Below are positions 43,134-54,750 of a stretch of 64,000 nucleotides of DNA, one piece after another. Source of the DNA: CAVQCJ01 sp963711005 (GTDB lineage: Bacteria > Actinomycetota > Actinomycetes > Prado026); contig CAVQCJ010000006.1 in the NCBI GenBank assembly GCA_963711005.1, positions 744,001-808,000 of the forward strand. Direction: 5' to 3'. How positions within the stretch are numbered: position 1 is the stretch's first letter; each line of letters starts with the position of its first letter. Under the pieces are notes generated by a model that ran no database searches, was not told where the DNA came from, and saw nothing but the letters and a program-made list of their open reading frames with translations. The translations under genes and the position numbers were made by a program.

Positions 43134-43162
43134 AACTTATTGCCGTGTTAATCCCTCGGCAA
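43134..43162 (-). promoter_or_regulatory. xylF promoter with overlapping inverted repeat
   Basis: On the minus strand TTGCCG (43157-43162) and TAAGTT (43134-43139) are separated by 17 bases, good -35 and -10 hexamers. TTGCCG at 43140-43145 and CGGCAA at 43157-43162 (plus strand) form an inverted repeat that covers the spacer and the -35, where a ROK repressor could block polymerase. The surrounding 260-base gap is clearly AT-richer than its neighbours; I see nothing else in it. Confidence 0.6.
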
Positions 43163-43298
43163 CCCCGACGCCCCTCGATTTTGTCGTTCGCGGTAACAAT
43201 TCCGTCACGCCCGGGTCACACAGCCCGAGACAACCTCATGGACGTTTCGACCGGGTCTCGGCTCGGCAGCCATCCGGGCTCGGATGGCTGAGAGAGCG

Positions 43299-43691
43299 CT
43301 ACAGCCGCGCGCGGAACCGCACCCCGCGCAGCGCCTCCGCGACCAGCCCGACCGACCGGGCTGCCGCCTGCAGCCTGGCCTGCTCGCGCTGCAGCGCGTC
43401 CAACGACTCGGCCATGGCCTCCGGCGCGACCACGTCGCGCAGGTCGGCGCGCAGCGTCGCCACCGCCTCGGTGGTCGCCAGCAGCGCAGCGGCGACGTGC
43501 CGCTCGGCCAGGTATGCCAGCACGACCGGCTGCCTGCGCAGGACCTCGTGCGCGCGCAGGTCGGCCGGGCACAGGTCGAACAGCCAGCCGCTCGCACGTC
43601 GCTCCCAGCCCGGCGAGCCCGGGGGCGGCACCTGCGCGGGCCAGCCCGGCGGCACGACCACCCGCTCCGGCTGACCCGTGCCGCCGCTCAC
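43299..43691 (-). CDS. Small protein of unknown function in the xylose locus
   Basis: 130 residues from the GTG at 43691, four bases behind the xylB stop, so probably cotranscribed. VSGGTGQPERVVVPPGWPAQ, ASGWLFDLCPADLRAHEVLR, then a helical region ATTEAVATLRADLRDVVAPE, LDALQREQARLQAAARSVG that could form a coiled coil, and the ending LRGVRFRARL. No catalytic motif or membrane helix. I do not recognise the family; function unknown. Confidence 0.75.
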   Translation of the reverse strand: MSGGTGQPERVVVPPGWPAQVPPPGSPGWERRASGWLFDLCPADLRAHEVLRRQPVVLAYLAERHVAAALLATTEAVATLRADLRDVVAPEAMAESLDALQREQARLQAAARSVGLVAEALRGVRFRARL

Positions 43692-43695
43692 CGGC

Positions 43696-45085
43696 TCAGG
43701 TCCCGGGGTGGGTCGCCGAGCGCACCTCGGCGTACGCGGCCCGGACGGCGGGCTGCGGGTCGGCCTCCAGCACCTCGGCCGGCGGTGGCGCCCACCGCGG
43801 CGGCCGGTCGCCGCCGAGCAGCGCCCACGCCGCCTGCCGGGCCGCACCTTCAGCCACGTACTCCCCCGCCGCCGGGACGTGCACGGGCAGCCCGAACAGC
43901 GCCGGTGCGACCGCGCGCACCGCCGGCGACGCCGCTGCGCCGCCGATGAGCAGCACCCGGGCCGGGCGCAGCCCCTGGCCGACCAGCGCGTCGACCGCGT
44001 CGGCCAGCCCGCAGAGCATCCCCTCGAGGAACGCCCTGGCCACGTTGGCGGGCGTGAGCGAGGAGCGGGTGATCCCGGCCAGCGTCCCGCTCGCGTCCGG
44101 CAGGTTGGGCGTGCGCTCCCCGTCGAGGTACGGCAGCAGCACCAGGCCGCCGGCGCCCGGCTCGTGCCGACAGCGCGAGCTCGCCGAAGCGCTCCAGGTC
44201 GACCCCGAGCAGCCCCGCCCCCGCCGTGAGCACCCGTGCGGCGTTCAGCGTCGCCACCAGCGGCAGGAACCGCCCGGTCCCGTCGGCGAAGCCGGCCACC
44301 TGGCCGGAGGCGTCGGCGGGCGGGTCGGGGACGACGGCGAACGCGGTCCCGGAGGTGCCCAGCGAGACGACCACGTCCCCCTCGTCGAGCCCGAGACCCA
44401 GCGCAGCTCCCATGTTGTCGCCGGTGCCCGGGCCGAGCAGCACCCCGTCGGCCGTCCGCCCGACCGGCTCGGCGGGCCCCGCCACCCGCGGGACGGCGAC
44501 CGTGCGGCCCAGGGCGAGCCCGAGGAGGTCGGGCCGGTAGGCACCGGCAGCGGGCGACCAGTAGCCGGTGCCGGACGCGTCGCCCCGGTCCGTCGTCGCC
44601 GTCTCCGGCCGGCCGGCCAGCAGCCAGGTGAGCCAGTCGTGCGGCAGCAGCACCGAGCCGACCCGGGCCGCGTTCTGCGGCTCCGCGCGGGCCAGCCAGC
44701 GGAGCTTGGTCACCGTGAAGCTGGCCACCGGTACCGAGCCGACGGCCTCGGCCCAGGCGGCCGGACCGCCGAGCTCGTCCACCAGGTCGGCGGCGTCCGG
44801 CGCGGACCGGGTGTCGTTCCACAGCAGCGCGGGCCGGACGACCTCGCCGGCCGGGTCGAGCGCGACCATGCCGTGCTGCTGACCGGCGACCGAGACAGCC
44901 TCGACACCGTCCAGGAGCCCGCCCGCGCAGGCCGCCCGCAGCGCGTCCCACCAGGCCGCCGGCGGGCACTCGGTGCCGTCGGGGTGCGGTGCGCGGCCGG
45001 CGCGGACCTCGGCACCGGTGGCGGCGTCGCGGACGACGACCTTCACGGACTGGGTGGAGGAGTCCACCCCGGCGACCAGGGACAC
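43696..45085 (-). CDS. xylB: Xylulokinase, one frameshift
   Basis: FGGY-family kinase that phosphorylates D-xylulose for entry into the pentose phosphate pathway. N-terminal domain: VAGVDSSTQSVKVVV (phosphate loop), VSVAGQQHGMVALDPAG, LLWNDTRSAPDAADLV (the N-D-x-R substrate motif), and GPGTGDNMGAALGLGL with the catalytic Asp. After ELALSA the frame changes near 44160-44170 and continues GAGGLVLLPYLDGERTPNLP, VLLIGGAAASPAVRAV and VPAAGEYVAEGAARQAAWAL. The span has one base too many. No xylA (isomerase) gene is in the window. Confidence 0.93.
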
Positions 45086-45120
45086 GGCCGCACCCTACGA
45101 CCTGCCCCCCACCGCGGGGT

Positions 45121-47946
<2,826 letters not shown>

Positions 47947-48027
47947 CGATGACTCCCTTGCATGCGTTCCGCCGGCCGCCATCCTGCCGCAGCCGCCCCG
48001 GCAGTCCAGGCCGCGGTGTCCCGTCAT

Positions 48028-48060
48028 TATCTCGACCGAAAGTATCTCGATGTCAAGATA
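48028..48060. promoter_or_regulatory. Near-perfect palindrome plus extra half-site upstream of acnA
   Basis: Minus strand TATCTTGACATCGAGATA (48043-48060), an 18-bp palindrome with one mismatch, followed by a third half-site TCGAGATA (48028-48035). It lies about 80-115 bases before the acnA start in a short AT-rich gap, the size and symmetry of a dimeric winged-helix (MarR-like) repressor site. The cognate regulator is unknown. Confidence 0.6.
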
Positions 48061-48095
48061 TCTCCCTCCTCCACTCTCCGACTGGTGCGCGGTGC

Positions 48096-49310
48096 TCAGG
48101 GCGGCGTGAGCAGGGCGACGCACTCGACGTGGTGGGTCATCGGGAACAGGTCGAACGCCCGCAGGCCGGTCAGGCCCCAGCCGTGCCCCAGGAACGTCCC
48201 GACGTCGCGGGCCAGGGAGGCGGGGTCGCAGGCCACGTACGACACGGCGCGGGGCGCGAGACGGACGAGCGCGTCGACCACCGCCTTCCCGGCGCCTGAC
48301 CTGGGCGGGTCCAGCACGACCAGGTCGCAACGCCGCAGCCCGGGCCCCCGCAGCCAGTGCTCGACGCGGTCGGTGTGCAGCCGCACCCACGGCAGGTCGT
48401 GCAGGTTGCGGCGGGCGGCGCGGACGGCGTCGGAGTCCGCCTCGACCGCGTCCACCCGACCATCGGCCCCGAGATCGACACCGAGAGAGCCCGCGAACAG
48501 GCCGACCCCCGAGTACAGGTCCAGCAGGTGCTCCCCCGGCCTCGGTGCGAGCCCGGCTCGGACGGCGCCGACGAGGAGGTCGGCCGCTCCCGGGTGCACC
48601 TGCCAGAACCCGGTGCCGTCCACACGCCATGTCCGGCCGGCGGCCTCCTCCTGCAGGCGGGCCGGGCCCTGGGCCGTCCCGTCGACCATCAGGACCTGTC
48701 CGCCCGAACCCGGCGCCACCGCGACCTGGACCTCAGCCGCGCCCGCCCACCGGCGACCGAGCACCCCAGCCGCGGCAACGGCGGGGTGCAGCAGCGGGCA
48801 CTCCGCCAGCACCTCGACCTCGTGCGAGCGGTGCCGCCGAAGGCCCGCCCGGCCCTCGCTGTCGACGGCCAGCCTGACCCGGGTGCGCCAGCCCAGCCCC
48901 TCGTCGTCGCCGGGCACCGCCTCCACCACGAGGTCGTCCACGACCGGCCCGGAGCCCACCCGCGCCAGCCGGCGCAGCTGCTCGCGCACCACGTCGCCCT
49001 TGAGGCGGCGCTGGTACGGCACCGCCGCGTGCTGGAAGTCGCAACCGCCGCAGCCGCCCGGCCCGGCGTGCGGGCACGGCGCACCCACCCGCTGCGGCGA
49101 GGCGGACAGCACCTGGACCGCGTCCGCACGCAGGAAACGCGAACCCGCGCCGCCGTCGGTCACCGCCGCGAGCACCCGTTCGCCGGGGAGCGCGTGCCGG
49201 ACGAAGACGACCTGACCCTCGTGCCGGGCCACGCAGTGGCCTCCGTGCGCGACCGGCCCGACGTCGAGCTCGAGCAGCCGGTCCGGCGGCGGCGGCCCGT
49301 CGGCAGTCAC
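48096..49310 (-). CDS. TrmA/RlmD-type RNA uridine-C5 methyltransferase
   Basis: 404 residues from the GTG at 49310 (GTGA overlap with the permease stop). N-terminal TRAM domain (LDVGPVAHGGHCVARHEGQV, VFVRHALPGERV), a cysteine cluster CPHAGPGGCGGCDFQH suggesting the 4Fe-4S site of RlmD-type enzymes, SAM motif LLDLYSGVGLFAGSLG, DLVVLDPPRSGAG, the catalytic cysteine in SYVACDPASLARD, and HHVECVALL at the end with the base Glu. It methylates C5 of a uridine in rRNA or tRNA using SAM; which site cannot be told. Confidence 0.92.
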   Translation of the reverse strand: MTADGPPPPDRLLELDVGPVAHGGHCVARHEGQVVFVRHALPGERVLAAVTDGGAGSRFLRADAVQVLSASPQRVGAPCPHAGPGGCGGCDFQHAAVPYQRRLKGDVVREQLRRLARVGSGPVVDDLVVEAVPGDDEGLGWRTRVRLAVDSEGRAGLRRHRSHEVEVLAECPLLHPAVAAAGVLGRRWAGAAEVQVAVAPGSGGQVLMVDGTAQGPARLQEEAAGRTWRVDGTGFWQVHPGAADLLVGAVRAGLAPRPGEHLLDLYSGVGLFAGSLGVDLGADGRVDAVEADSDAVRAARRNLHDLPWVRLHTDRVEHWLRGPGLRRCDLVVLDPPRSGAGKAVVDALVRLAPRAVSYVACDPASLARDVGTFLGHGWGLTGLRAFDLFPMTHHVECVALLTPP

Positions 49311-51385
49311 GGCAGCGGCTGCTCTGGCGGCTCGCCCGCGCCGGCGGCCACCGCCCCCTGTGCCGCGGCCTCCGGGTCGGCCTCCGCGCGGCGCAGCAGG
49401 TTGACCAGCGTGACGTCGCCGCCGCCGCCCTCCGCGTCGCGCTGGTCGGTCTCCGCCGCCCGGCCGGACTCGAGCAGGTACGGCACGCTCGTGACCACGA
49501 CCCCCGGGGTGAACCGCAGCCGCGCCAGCAGCCGCAGCGCGCTCTGGTTGTGCAGCAGCTGCTCCCACCACTTGCCGACGACGTACTCCGGCACGAACAC
49601 CGTGACCAGGTCGCGCGGACTGTCCCGGCGCAGCTGCCGGACGTAGTCGACGATCGGCCGGGTGATCTCGCGGAACGGGGAGTCGAGCACCTTGAGCGGC
49701 ACCGGGATCCTGCGCCGCTCCCACTCCTCGGCGAGCACGCGTGCCTCCTCCGGGTCGACTGCCACCGTGACCGCCTCGAGCACGGACGGCCGGGTGGCGC
49801 GCGCGTACGAGAGCGCCTGCAGCGTCGGCCGGTGCAGCTTGGACACCAGCACGATCGAGTGCACCCGCGACGGCAGGGTCGTGGGCTCGTCCGGCGCGAC
49901 CGCGATCTCGGCCGACACCGAGGCGTAGTGGCGGTGGATGCCCTGCATGAGGAACCAGATCGCCACCATCGCGACGATCGCGATCCATGCGCCGGACACG
50001 AACTTGGTGACCAGCACGATCAGCAGCACGGTGCCGGTGGTGACGAACGCGAAGGCGCTGATCACCCGGCGGCGGTGCAGCTGGCGGCGCTGCGCCGGGT
50101 CCGACACCTCGCGCAGCAGCCGGTTCCAGTGCCGCACCATGCCGGCCTGGCTCAGCGTGAACGAGACGAACACGCCGACGATGTACAGCTGGATCAGCTT
50201 GGTGGACTGCGCGTCGAACGCGTAGATGAGGACGCCGGCGAACAGCGCCAGCAGGACGATCCCGTTGCTGAACACCAGCCGGTCGCCGCGGTTGTGCATC
50301 TGCCGCGGCATGTACCGGTCCTGGGCCAGGATCGAGGCGAGCACCGGGAAACCGTTGAACGCGGTGTTCGCGGCCAGCACCAGGATCAGCGCAGTGACCA
50401 GCTGGACGAAGTAGAACGGCAGGTCTTCTCGCCGCCGAAGACGGTCGAGCCGATCTGCGCGATGACCGTGGGCTGGGTGGTCCCGTGGAAGCCGATGAGG
50501 TCGGCGTTGTTCTCGGTGACCTTGACGCCCAGGCGGATCGCCAGGAAGGTCACGCCAGAGAACATCGTGATCGCGAGGATCCCCATCAGCCCGAGGGTGT
50601 TGGCCGCGTTCTTCGACTTCGGCTTGCGGAAGGCCGGGACGCCGTTGCTGATCGCCTCGACCCCGGTCAGCGCCGTGCAGCCGGACGCGAAGGCCCGCAT
50701 ACCGAGGAACAGGATCCCGGCCGTGCCCAGGTCGTGCAGCTCGGGTCGGATCGCGTAGTCGGCGGTCGAGGCCTGCAGGTCCGCTCCGCCGACCAGCCGG
50801 AAGGCGCCGACCGCGATCATCGTCAGGATGCCGAACATGAAGGCGTACGTCGGGATGGCGAACGCGACGCCGGACTCGCGCAGGCCCCGCAGGTTGAGCA
50901 GGACGATGATGGCGACGATCGTCAGGGTGGTCGCGACCTGGTGCCCGGCCATCCAGGAGAACGCCGGCGTCGAGGCGAGGTTCTCGACTCCCGCCGAGGT
51001 CGACACCGCGACGGTCAGGACGTAGTCGACGAGGAGTGCGGCTGCCACGACGAGGCCGAACTTGCGGCCCGAGGTTGGTGTTCGCCACCTCGTAGTCGCC
51101 GCCGCCGCTCGGGTAGGCGTAGACGTTCTGCCGGTACGCCGCGACCACCGTAGCCAGCACGATGACGACGCCGAGCGCGGCCCACTTGCTCAGGTGCAGG
51201 AACGCGGTGCCGCCGAGCGCCAGGACGATGAGGATCTCCTGGGTCGCGTACGCCACCGACGACATCGCGTCGCTGGCGAAGACCGGCAGCGCGATGCGCT
51301 TGGGCAGGAGGGTCTCGCCGAGCCGGTCGGAGCGCATGGCCCGGCCGAGCACGACCCGCTTGCCCAGCTCCGCCAAGCCCGTCAC
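49307..51385 (-). CDS. APC-family permease, KimA-like potassium importer, two frameshifts
   Basis: About 692 residues from the GTG at 51385; TACCAT lies 8 bases before it (51394-51399, minus strand). Twelve-helix APC body: LPVFASDAMSSVAYATQEIL, YPSGGGDYEVANTNLG, ALTGVEAISNGVPAFRKPKS, LILVLAANTAFNGFPVLASI, then a cytoplasmic USP-like tail (VHSIVLVSKLHRPTLQALSY, TVFVPEYVVGKWWEQLLHNQ). This order matches Bacillus KimA (YdaO). The frame switches near 51072 (one extra base) and near 50430 (one missing), so the total length stays a multiple of three. Potassium as substrate is inferred from the family and from the two TrkA genes next to it. Confidence 0.9.
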   Translation of the reverse strand: MTGLAELGKRVVLGRAMRSDRLGETLLPKRIALPVFASDAMSSVAYATQEILIVLALGGTAFLHLSKWAALGVVIVLATVVAAYRQNVYAYPSGGGDYEVANTNLGPQVRPRRGSRTPRRLRPDRRGVDLGGSREPRLDAGVLLDGRAPGRDHPDDRRHHRPAQPAGPARVRRRVRHPDVRLHVRHPDDDRGRRLPAGRRSGPAGLDRRLRDPTRAARPGHGRDPVPRYAGLRVRLHGADRGRGDQQRRPGLPQAEVEERGQHPRADGDPRDHDVLWRDLPGDPPGRQGHREQRRPHRLPRDHPAHGHRADRLDRLRRREDLPFYFVQLVTALILVLAANTAFNGFPVLASILAQDRYMPRQMHNRGDRLVFSNGIVLLALFAGVLIYAFDAQSTKLIQLYIVGVFVSFTLSQAGMVRHWNRLLREVSDPAQRRQLHRRRVISAFAFVTTGTVLLIVLVTKFVSGAWIAIVAMVAIWFLMQGIHRHYASVSAEIAVAPDEPTTLPSRVHSIVLVSKLHRPTLQALSYARATRPSVLEAVTVAVDPEEARVLAEEWERRRIPVPLKVLDSPFREITRPIVDYVRQLRRDSPRDLVTVFVPEYVVGKWWEQLLHNQSALRLLARLRFTPGVVVTSVPYLLESGRAAETDQRDAEGGGGDVTLVNLLRRAEADPEAAAQGAVAAGAGEPPEQPLP

Positions 51386-51481
51386 GGTGCACGATGGTAG
51401 GGGGACACCGCATCTGCGGTGCCCACCGGACGTCACCGGGTTCGCGTCCGGCGCTCCGGCGCGTGTGGGAGGCTACTGGCC

Positions 51482-52151
51482 GTGCACGTCGTGATCATGG
51501 GATGCGGCCGGGTCGGCTCGACGCTCGCCGAGTCCCTGGACGCCGCGGGCACGTCGGTCGCGGTCATCGACCAGGAGAGCAGCTCGTTCCGCCGGCTGCC
51601 GGCCTCCTTCGGCGGTCGTACCGTCACCGGGGTCGGCTTCGACCGCGAGGTGCTGGTCGAGGCCGGGATCGAGGAGGCCTCGGCGTTCGCCGCGGTCAGC
51701 TCCGGCGACAACTCCAACATCCTGGCCGCGCGGGTCGCCCGCGAGACGTTCGGCGTCGAGAACGTCGTCGCCCGCATCTACGACCCCCGGCGGGCCGAGG
51801 TCTACCAGCGGCTGGGCATCGCGACCGTCGCGACCGTCGCGCTGGACCGCCGACCAGATGATGCGCCGGCTGCGTCCCGAGGGCGCGGAGTCGGAGTGGT
51901 CCGACGCGAGCGGCGACGTCCGGCTCGCCGAGGTGCACGTCGACCCCTCCTGGATCGGCGTGCCGGTGCTCCGGATCGAGAAGGCGGTGCCGGCGCGGGT
52001 CGCCCTCATCACCCGCCTCGGCGAGGGCATGCTGCCCACCGACGAGACGGTGCTGCAGGAGGGCGACCTCGTGCACGTGCTGGTCCGCGCCGGCCAGCTC
52101 GACGACGTGAGCAAGGCGCTGGCCGCCCCCCCACCGCGCGAGGAGGGCTGA
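51482..52151 (+). CDS. TrkA-type potassium channel/transporter regulatory protein 1, one frameshift
   Basis: About 222 residues from the GTG at 51482. RCK_N/TrkA_N Rossmann fold: HVVIMGCGRVGSTLAESLDA (NAD-binding G-x-G-x-x-G), VAVIDQESSSFRRLP, NILAARVARETFGVENVVAR. After LGIATVATV the frame changes at about 51843-51850 and continues RWTADQMMRRLRPEGAESEW; the RCK_C domain WIGVPVLRIEKAVPARVALI follows, ending APPPREEG. It gates a potassium transporter in response to nucleotides. Divergent from the APC permease, 96 bases apart, and overlapping the second trkA by one base (TGATG). Confidence 0.9.
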
Positions 52152-52845
52152 TGCGGGTCGCCATCGCCGGGGCCGGCAAGGTCGGGCGCTCCATCGCCGC
52201 CGAGCTCACCGAGAACGGGCACGACGTCATGCTCATCGACCGCGACCCGGACACGGTCCGCCCGGACCGCATCCCCGGCGCGCAGTGGCTGGTCGCGCGA
52301 CGCGTGCGAGCTCGCCGTCCTGGAGAAGGCCGACCTCGCGAGCTGCCAGGTGGTGATCGCGGCCACCGGCGACGACAAGGTCAACCTCGTCGTCTCGCTT
52401 GCTGGCCAAGACCGAGTTCGGCGTGCCGCGCGTCGTCGCGCGGGTGAACCACCCGCAAGAACGAGTGGATGTTCAACGAGGCGTGGGGGGTCGACGTCGC
52501 GGTCTCCACGCCGCGGATGCTCTCCGCGCTGGTCGAGGAGGCGGTGAGCGTCGGCGACCTCGTCCGGCTGTTCACCTTCCGGCAGAGCGACGCGAACCTC
52601 GTCGAGCTGACGCTGCCGACGACGTCGCCGCACGCGGGCACCCGGGTCGGCGACATGCGCTGGCCGGACGACACCGCCCTGGTGGCGATCCTGCGCGACG
52701 GCGCGGGTGCATCGCCCCGACGGCCGACGACCCGATCGAGGCCGGCGACGAGCTGCTGTTCGTCGCGTCCGCCAGCGCGGAAGAAGCCCTGCAGGAGATG
52801 CTGAGCCCGCACCACGGGCACGGCCCCGCGCACGCGGACCGCTAG
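52151..52845 (+). CDS. TrkA-type potassium transporter regulatory protein 2, about four frameshifts
   Basis: MRVAIAGAGKVGRSIAAELT with the NAD motif G-x-G-x-x-G, ENGHDVMLIDRDPDTV, then frame changes near 52300, 52397, 52458 and 52707. Pieces read in order: DACELAVLEKADLASCQVVI, AATGDDKVNLVVSL, LAKTEFGVPRVVARVNHP, FNEAWGVDVAVSTPRMLSAL, LVRLFTFRQSDANLVELTLP, and the RCK_C end GCIAPTADDPIEAGDELLF. The net excess of two bases matches three insertions and one deletion. Read together they give one ordinary RCK protein of about 230 residues. Such density in 400 bases suggests poor local read quality. Confidence 0.88.
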
Positions 52846-53552
52846 GACTCGGTCTCGGCTTCGAGGCTCTGGGCCGCTACCGGCCCGTCCGGGTCGACGG
52901 TCTCGGGGGCCAGCGACGGGGGGACGCGACGCAGCACCAGCCACGACAGCAGGGCGGCCACGGCGAACATCGGCCAGCCCAGCAGCAGCGTGCTGACCCC
53001 GAGCGAGACGACGTGGTCGTGCAGGTACAGCGGCACCTGGATGGCCACGCGGATCGCGAACACGCAGAACCAGATCCAGCTCGCCCACCAGTAGGCGCGA
53101 CGTCGCGGCGGGTCGGAGTGCCAGCGGAAGCCCTCGCCGATCAGCGGCCCGACCAGGACTCCGAGCAACGGCCAACCCACCGCGAGCGAGACCAGGTACG
53201 CCAGCGCGTAGCCGATCTGCACGGCGATGCCGAAGACGTAGAAGTTGGCGGCACGACCCGTCCCGATCGCGATCGCCGCGCTGATCCCGACCACCAGCAC
53301 GCCGCCGAGCGCCTGCCGGACCGGCTCGTGCCGGGCCAGCCGTACGACGAGGACGACGACCGTGGTGACCAGTGCGCCGGCCAGCGCAGGCCCGAGCTTC
53401 TTGCCGTCGAGGACGTACACGAGCAGGAACACCGTCGACGCGAGGCCGCTGTCGACGATCCCGCGCATGCCTCCGACCGCCTCGCGCAGCTCCCACTTCT
53501 CGACAAGGTCGGCCATCCGGTCGGAGCTGTCGGCAGGGCCGGGACCGCTCAC
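52842..53552 (-). CDS. DUF3159 membrane protein
   Basis: 236 residues from the GTG at 53552, overlapping the stop of the OB-fold gene (GTGA). An actinobacterial six-helix membrane protein of unknown function. VEKWELREAVGGMRGIVDSG at the start, then helices STVFLLVYVLDGKKLGPALA, VLVVGISAAIAIGTGRAANF, GYALAYLVSLAVGWPLLGVL, WWASWIWFCVFAIRVAIQVP and STLLLGWPMFAVAALLSWLV. Its conserved partner upstream is the OB-fold protein. It converges with trkA, the stops overlapping by four bases. Confidence 0.92.
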   Translation of the reverse strand: MSGPGPADSSDRMADLVEKWELREAVGGMRGIVDSGLASTVFLLVYVLDGKKLGPALAGALVTTVVVLVVRLARHEPVRQALGGVLVVGISAAIAIGTGRAANFYVFGIAVQIGYALAYLVSLAVGWPLLGVLVGPLIGEGFRWHSDPPRRRAYWWASWIWFCVFAIRVAIQVPLYLHDHVVSLGVSTLLLGWPMFAVAALLSWLVLRRVPPSLAPETVDPDGPVAAQSLEAETES

Positions 53553-53980
53553 GCGTGCAGCTCGTACGAGGGGTTGAAGATCACCGGGTTGCCGCTCTGG
53601 TAGGTCACGCGCCCGCGCACCGACAGCGACGTACCCGGACCGATCCCCTGGATGCGCCGCCGGCCCAGCCAGATCAGCCTGATCACTCCGCTGCCGTCGT
53701 AGAGCTCGGCCTCCAGCGCGGGGACGCCGCCGAACGGCCGCAGCGTGAGCGCCCGGATGGTCCCGGACACGCCGACCTGCTGGCCGGCATGGCACTCGCG
53801 AACCGGCGTCGAGCCGCGGTCGCGGCTCTCCTCCTGGAGCTCCTGGGCGTCGAGCTCCTCGCTGGTCGCCGTCATCCGGTCCAGGAGCCGCGCGAACGCG
53901 CCGCCGCGACGCTCGGGCTCACGACGGCCGGACGCACCACCCTCGGACCCACGATGCCCGGACTGACCATGCGCGCCCAT
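53549..53980 (-). CDS. OB-fold nucleic-acid-binding-like protein
   Basis: 143 residues from the ATG at 53980; TAGCCT lies 6 bases before it (53987-53992, minus strand), so leaderless. The first 55 residues are Gly/Arg/Glu-rich and disordered. From about 60 an OB-fold barrel: GQQVGVSGTIRALTLRPFGG, ALEAELYDGSGVIRLIWLGR, RRIQGIGPGTSLSVRGRVTY. This matches the tRNA_anti/OB-fold proteins that precede DUF3159 in many actinomycetes. Single-strand DNA or RNA binding is inferred from the fold only. Confidence 0.88.
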   Translation of the reverse strand: MGAHGQSGHRGSEGGASGRREPERRGGAFARLLDRMTATSEELDAQELQEESRDRGSTPVRECHAGQQVGVSGTIRALTLRPFGGVPALEAELYDGSGVIRLIWLGRRRIQGIGPGTSLSVRGRVTYQSGNPVIFNPSYELHA

Positions 53981-54018
53981 CCCACCAGGCTAACCTCGCC
54001 GGCGCCCGGCGGAGGCCC

Positions 54019-54750
54019 ATGAGCCCGTGCGAGCATCGCGGCGTGCAACCGGTGGCGGTGCTGGCGCACGGGTCCGGCTCCGGCGCGGCGTTCGTCCGGC
54101 GGGTCCTCGGGCCGGCGCTGGCCGGCGCCGGGGTCCGCGTGGTGACGCTCGAGGACCGCACCGGCAACGTGGAGACCGTCACCCGGGCGCTCCGGGCACT
54201 GGTCGACCGGCACGGCGCGACGCTGGTGGGGGGCGTCTCCCTCGGTGCGCACGCAGCCGCCCGGGTCGCCGCCAGCCGGCCCGGGCTGGGCGGCCTGCTG
54301 GCCGTGCTGCCGGCCTGGACCGGACCCCCCGGCGCCGTCGCCCGGCTGTCCGGCCTGGCCGCGGACGAGCTCGAGGCGGACGTCGCGCGGGCCGGCTTCC
54401 CCGCCGCTGTCCGCCGGGTGGCCGGATCGGGCTGGGCCGGTGCCGAGCTGGCCCTGGGCTGGGTGGGCTTCGACCCGGCCAGTCTGGCTGCCGCCCTCCG
54501 GGCGACGGCGGCCTCCCGCGGCCCGACAGTCGGCGAGCTGCGCGCCGTCCGCTGCCCGGCGGGCATCGTCGCGGTGCGCGCCGACCCGTTCCACCCGGTC
54601 GAAGTGGCCTCGGCCTGGGCGCGGGCCATCCCGGCCGCCCGCCTGACCGTGCTGCCGGCCTCGGGGCCGACCGCCGGCACCCCGCCGCTCGGCCCCGCGC
54701 TGGTCGCGGCCTGGCGCCGCTCGGCGGCGGCTCACTCCTCGAAGCGGTAG
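54019..54750 (+). CDS. Alpha/beta-hydrolase-like protein
   Basis: 243 residues from the ATG at 54019, GGAGG four bases upstream; a GTG at 54043 is an alternative. VAVLAHGSGSGAAFVRRVLG has the HGxG oxyanion motif, LVGGVSLGAHAAARVAASRP the nucleophile elbow G-V-S-L-G (Ser at about 77), and VAVRADPFHPVEVASAWARA the expected acid; a late histidine is not obvious. Probably a small esterase or dienelactone-hydrolase-like enzyme; substrate unknown. It converges with kdpE, overlapping by 19 bases. Confidence 0.85.
   Translation: MSPCEHRGVQPVAVLAHGSGSGAAFVRRVLGPALAGAGVRVVTLEDRTGNVETVTRALRALVDRHGATLVGGVSLGAHAAARVAASRPGLGGLLAVLPAWTGPPGAVARLSGLAADELEADVARAGFPAAVRRVAGSGWAGAELALGWVGFDPASLAAALRATAASRGPTVGELRAVRCPAGIVAVRADPFHPVEVASAWARAIPAARLTVLPASGPTAGTPPLGPALVAAWRRSAAAHSSKR

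Noticed and set aside
49307..51385. Pseudogene call for the frameshifted permease, dxs, hemE and similar genes
   Set aside because: All conserved motifs are retained on both sides of each shift, several genes are essential, and neighbouring genes show the same kind of one-base indel; a sequence error is the simpler reading.
51386..51481. c-di-AMP (ydaO) riboswitch before the KimA-like gene
   Set aside because: The gap to the divergent trkA gene is only 96 bases and a -10 hexamer sits 8 bases before the start, leaving no leader for a riboswitch.
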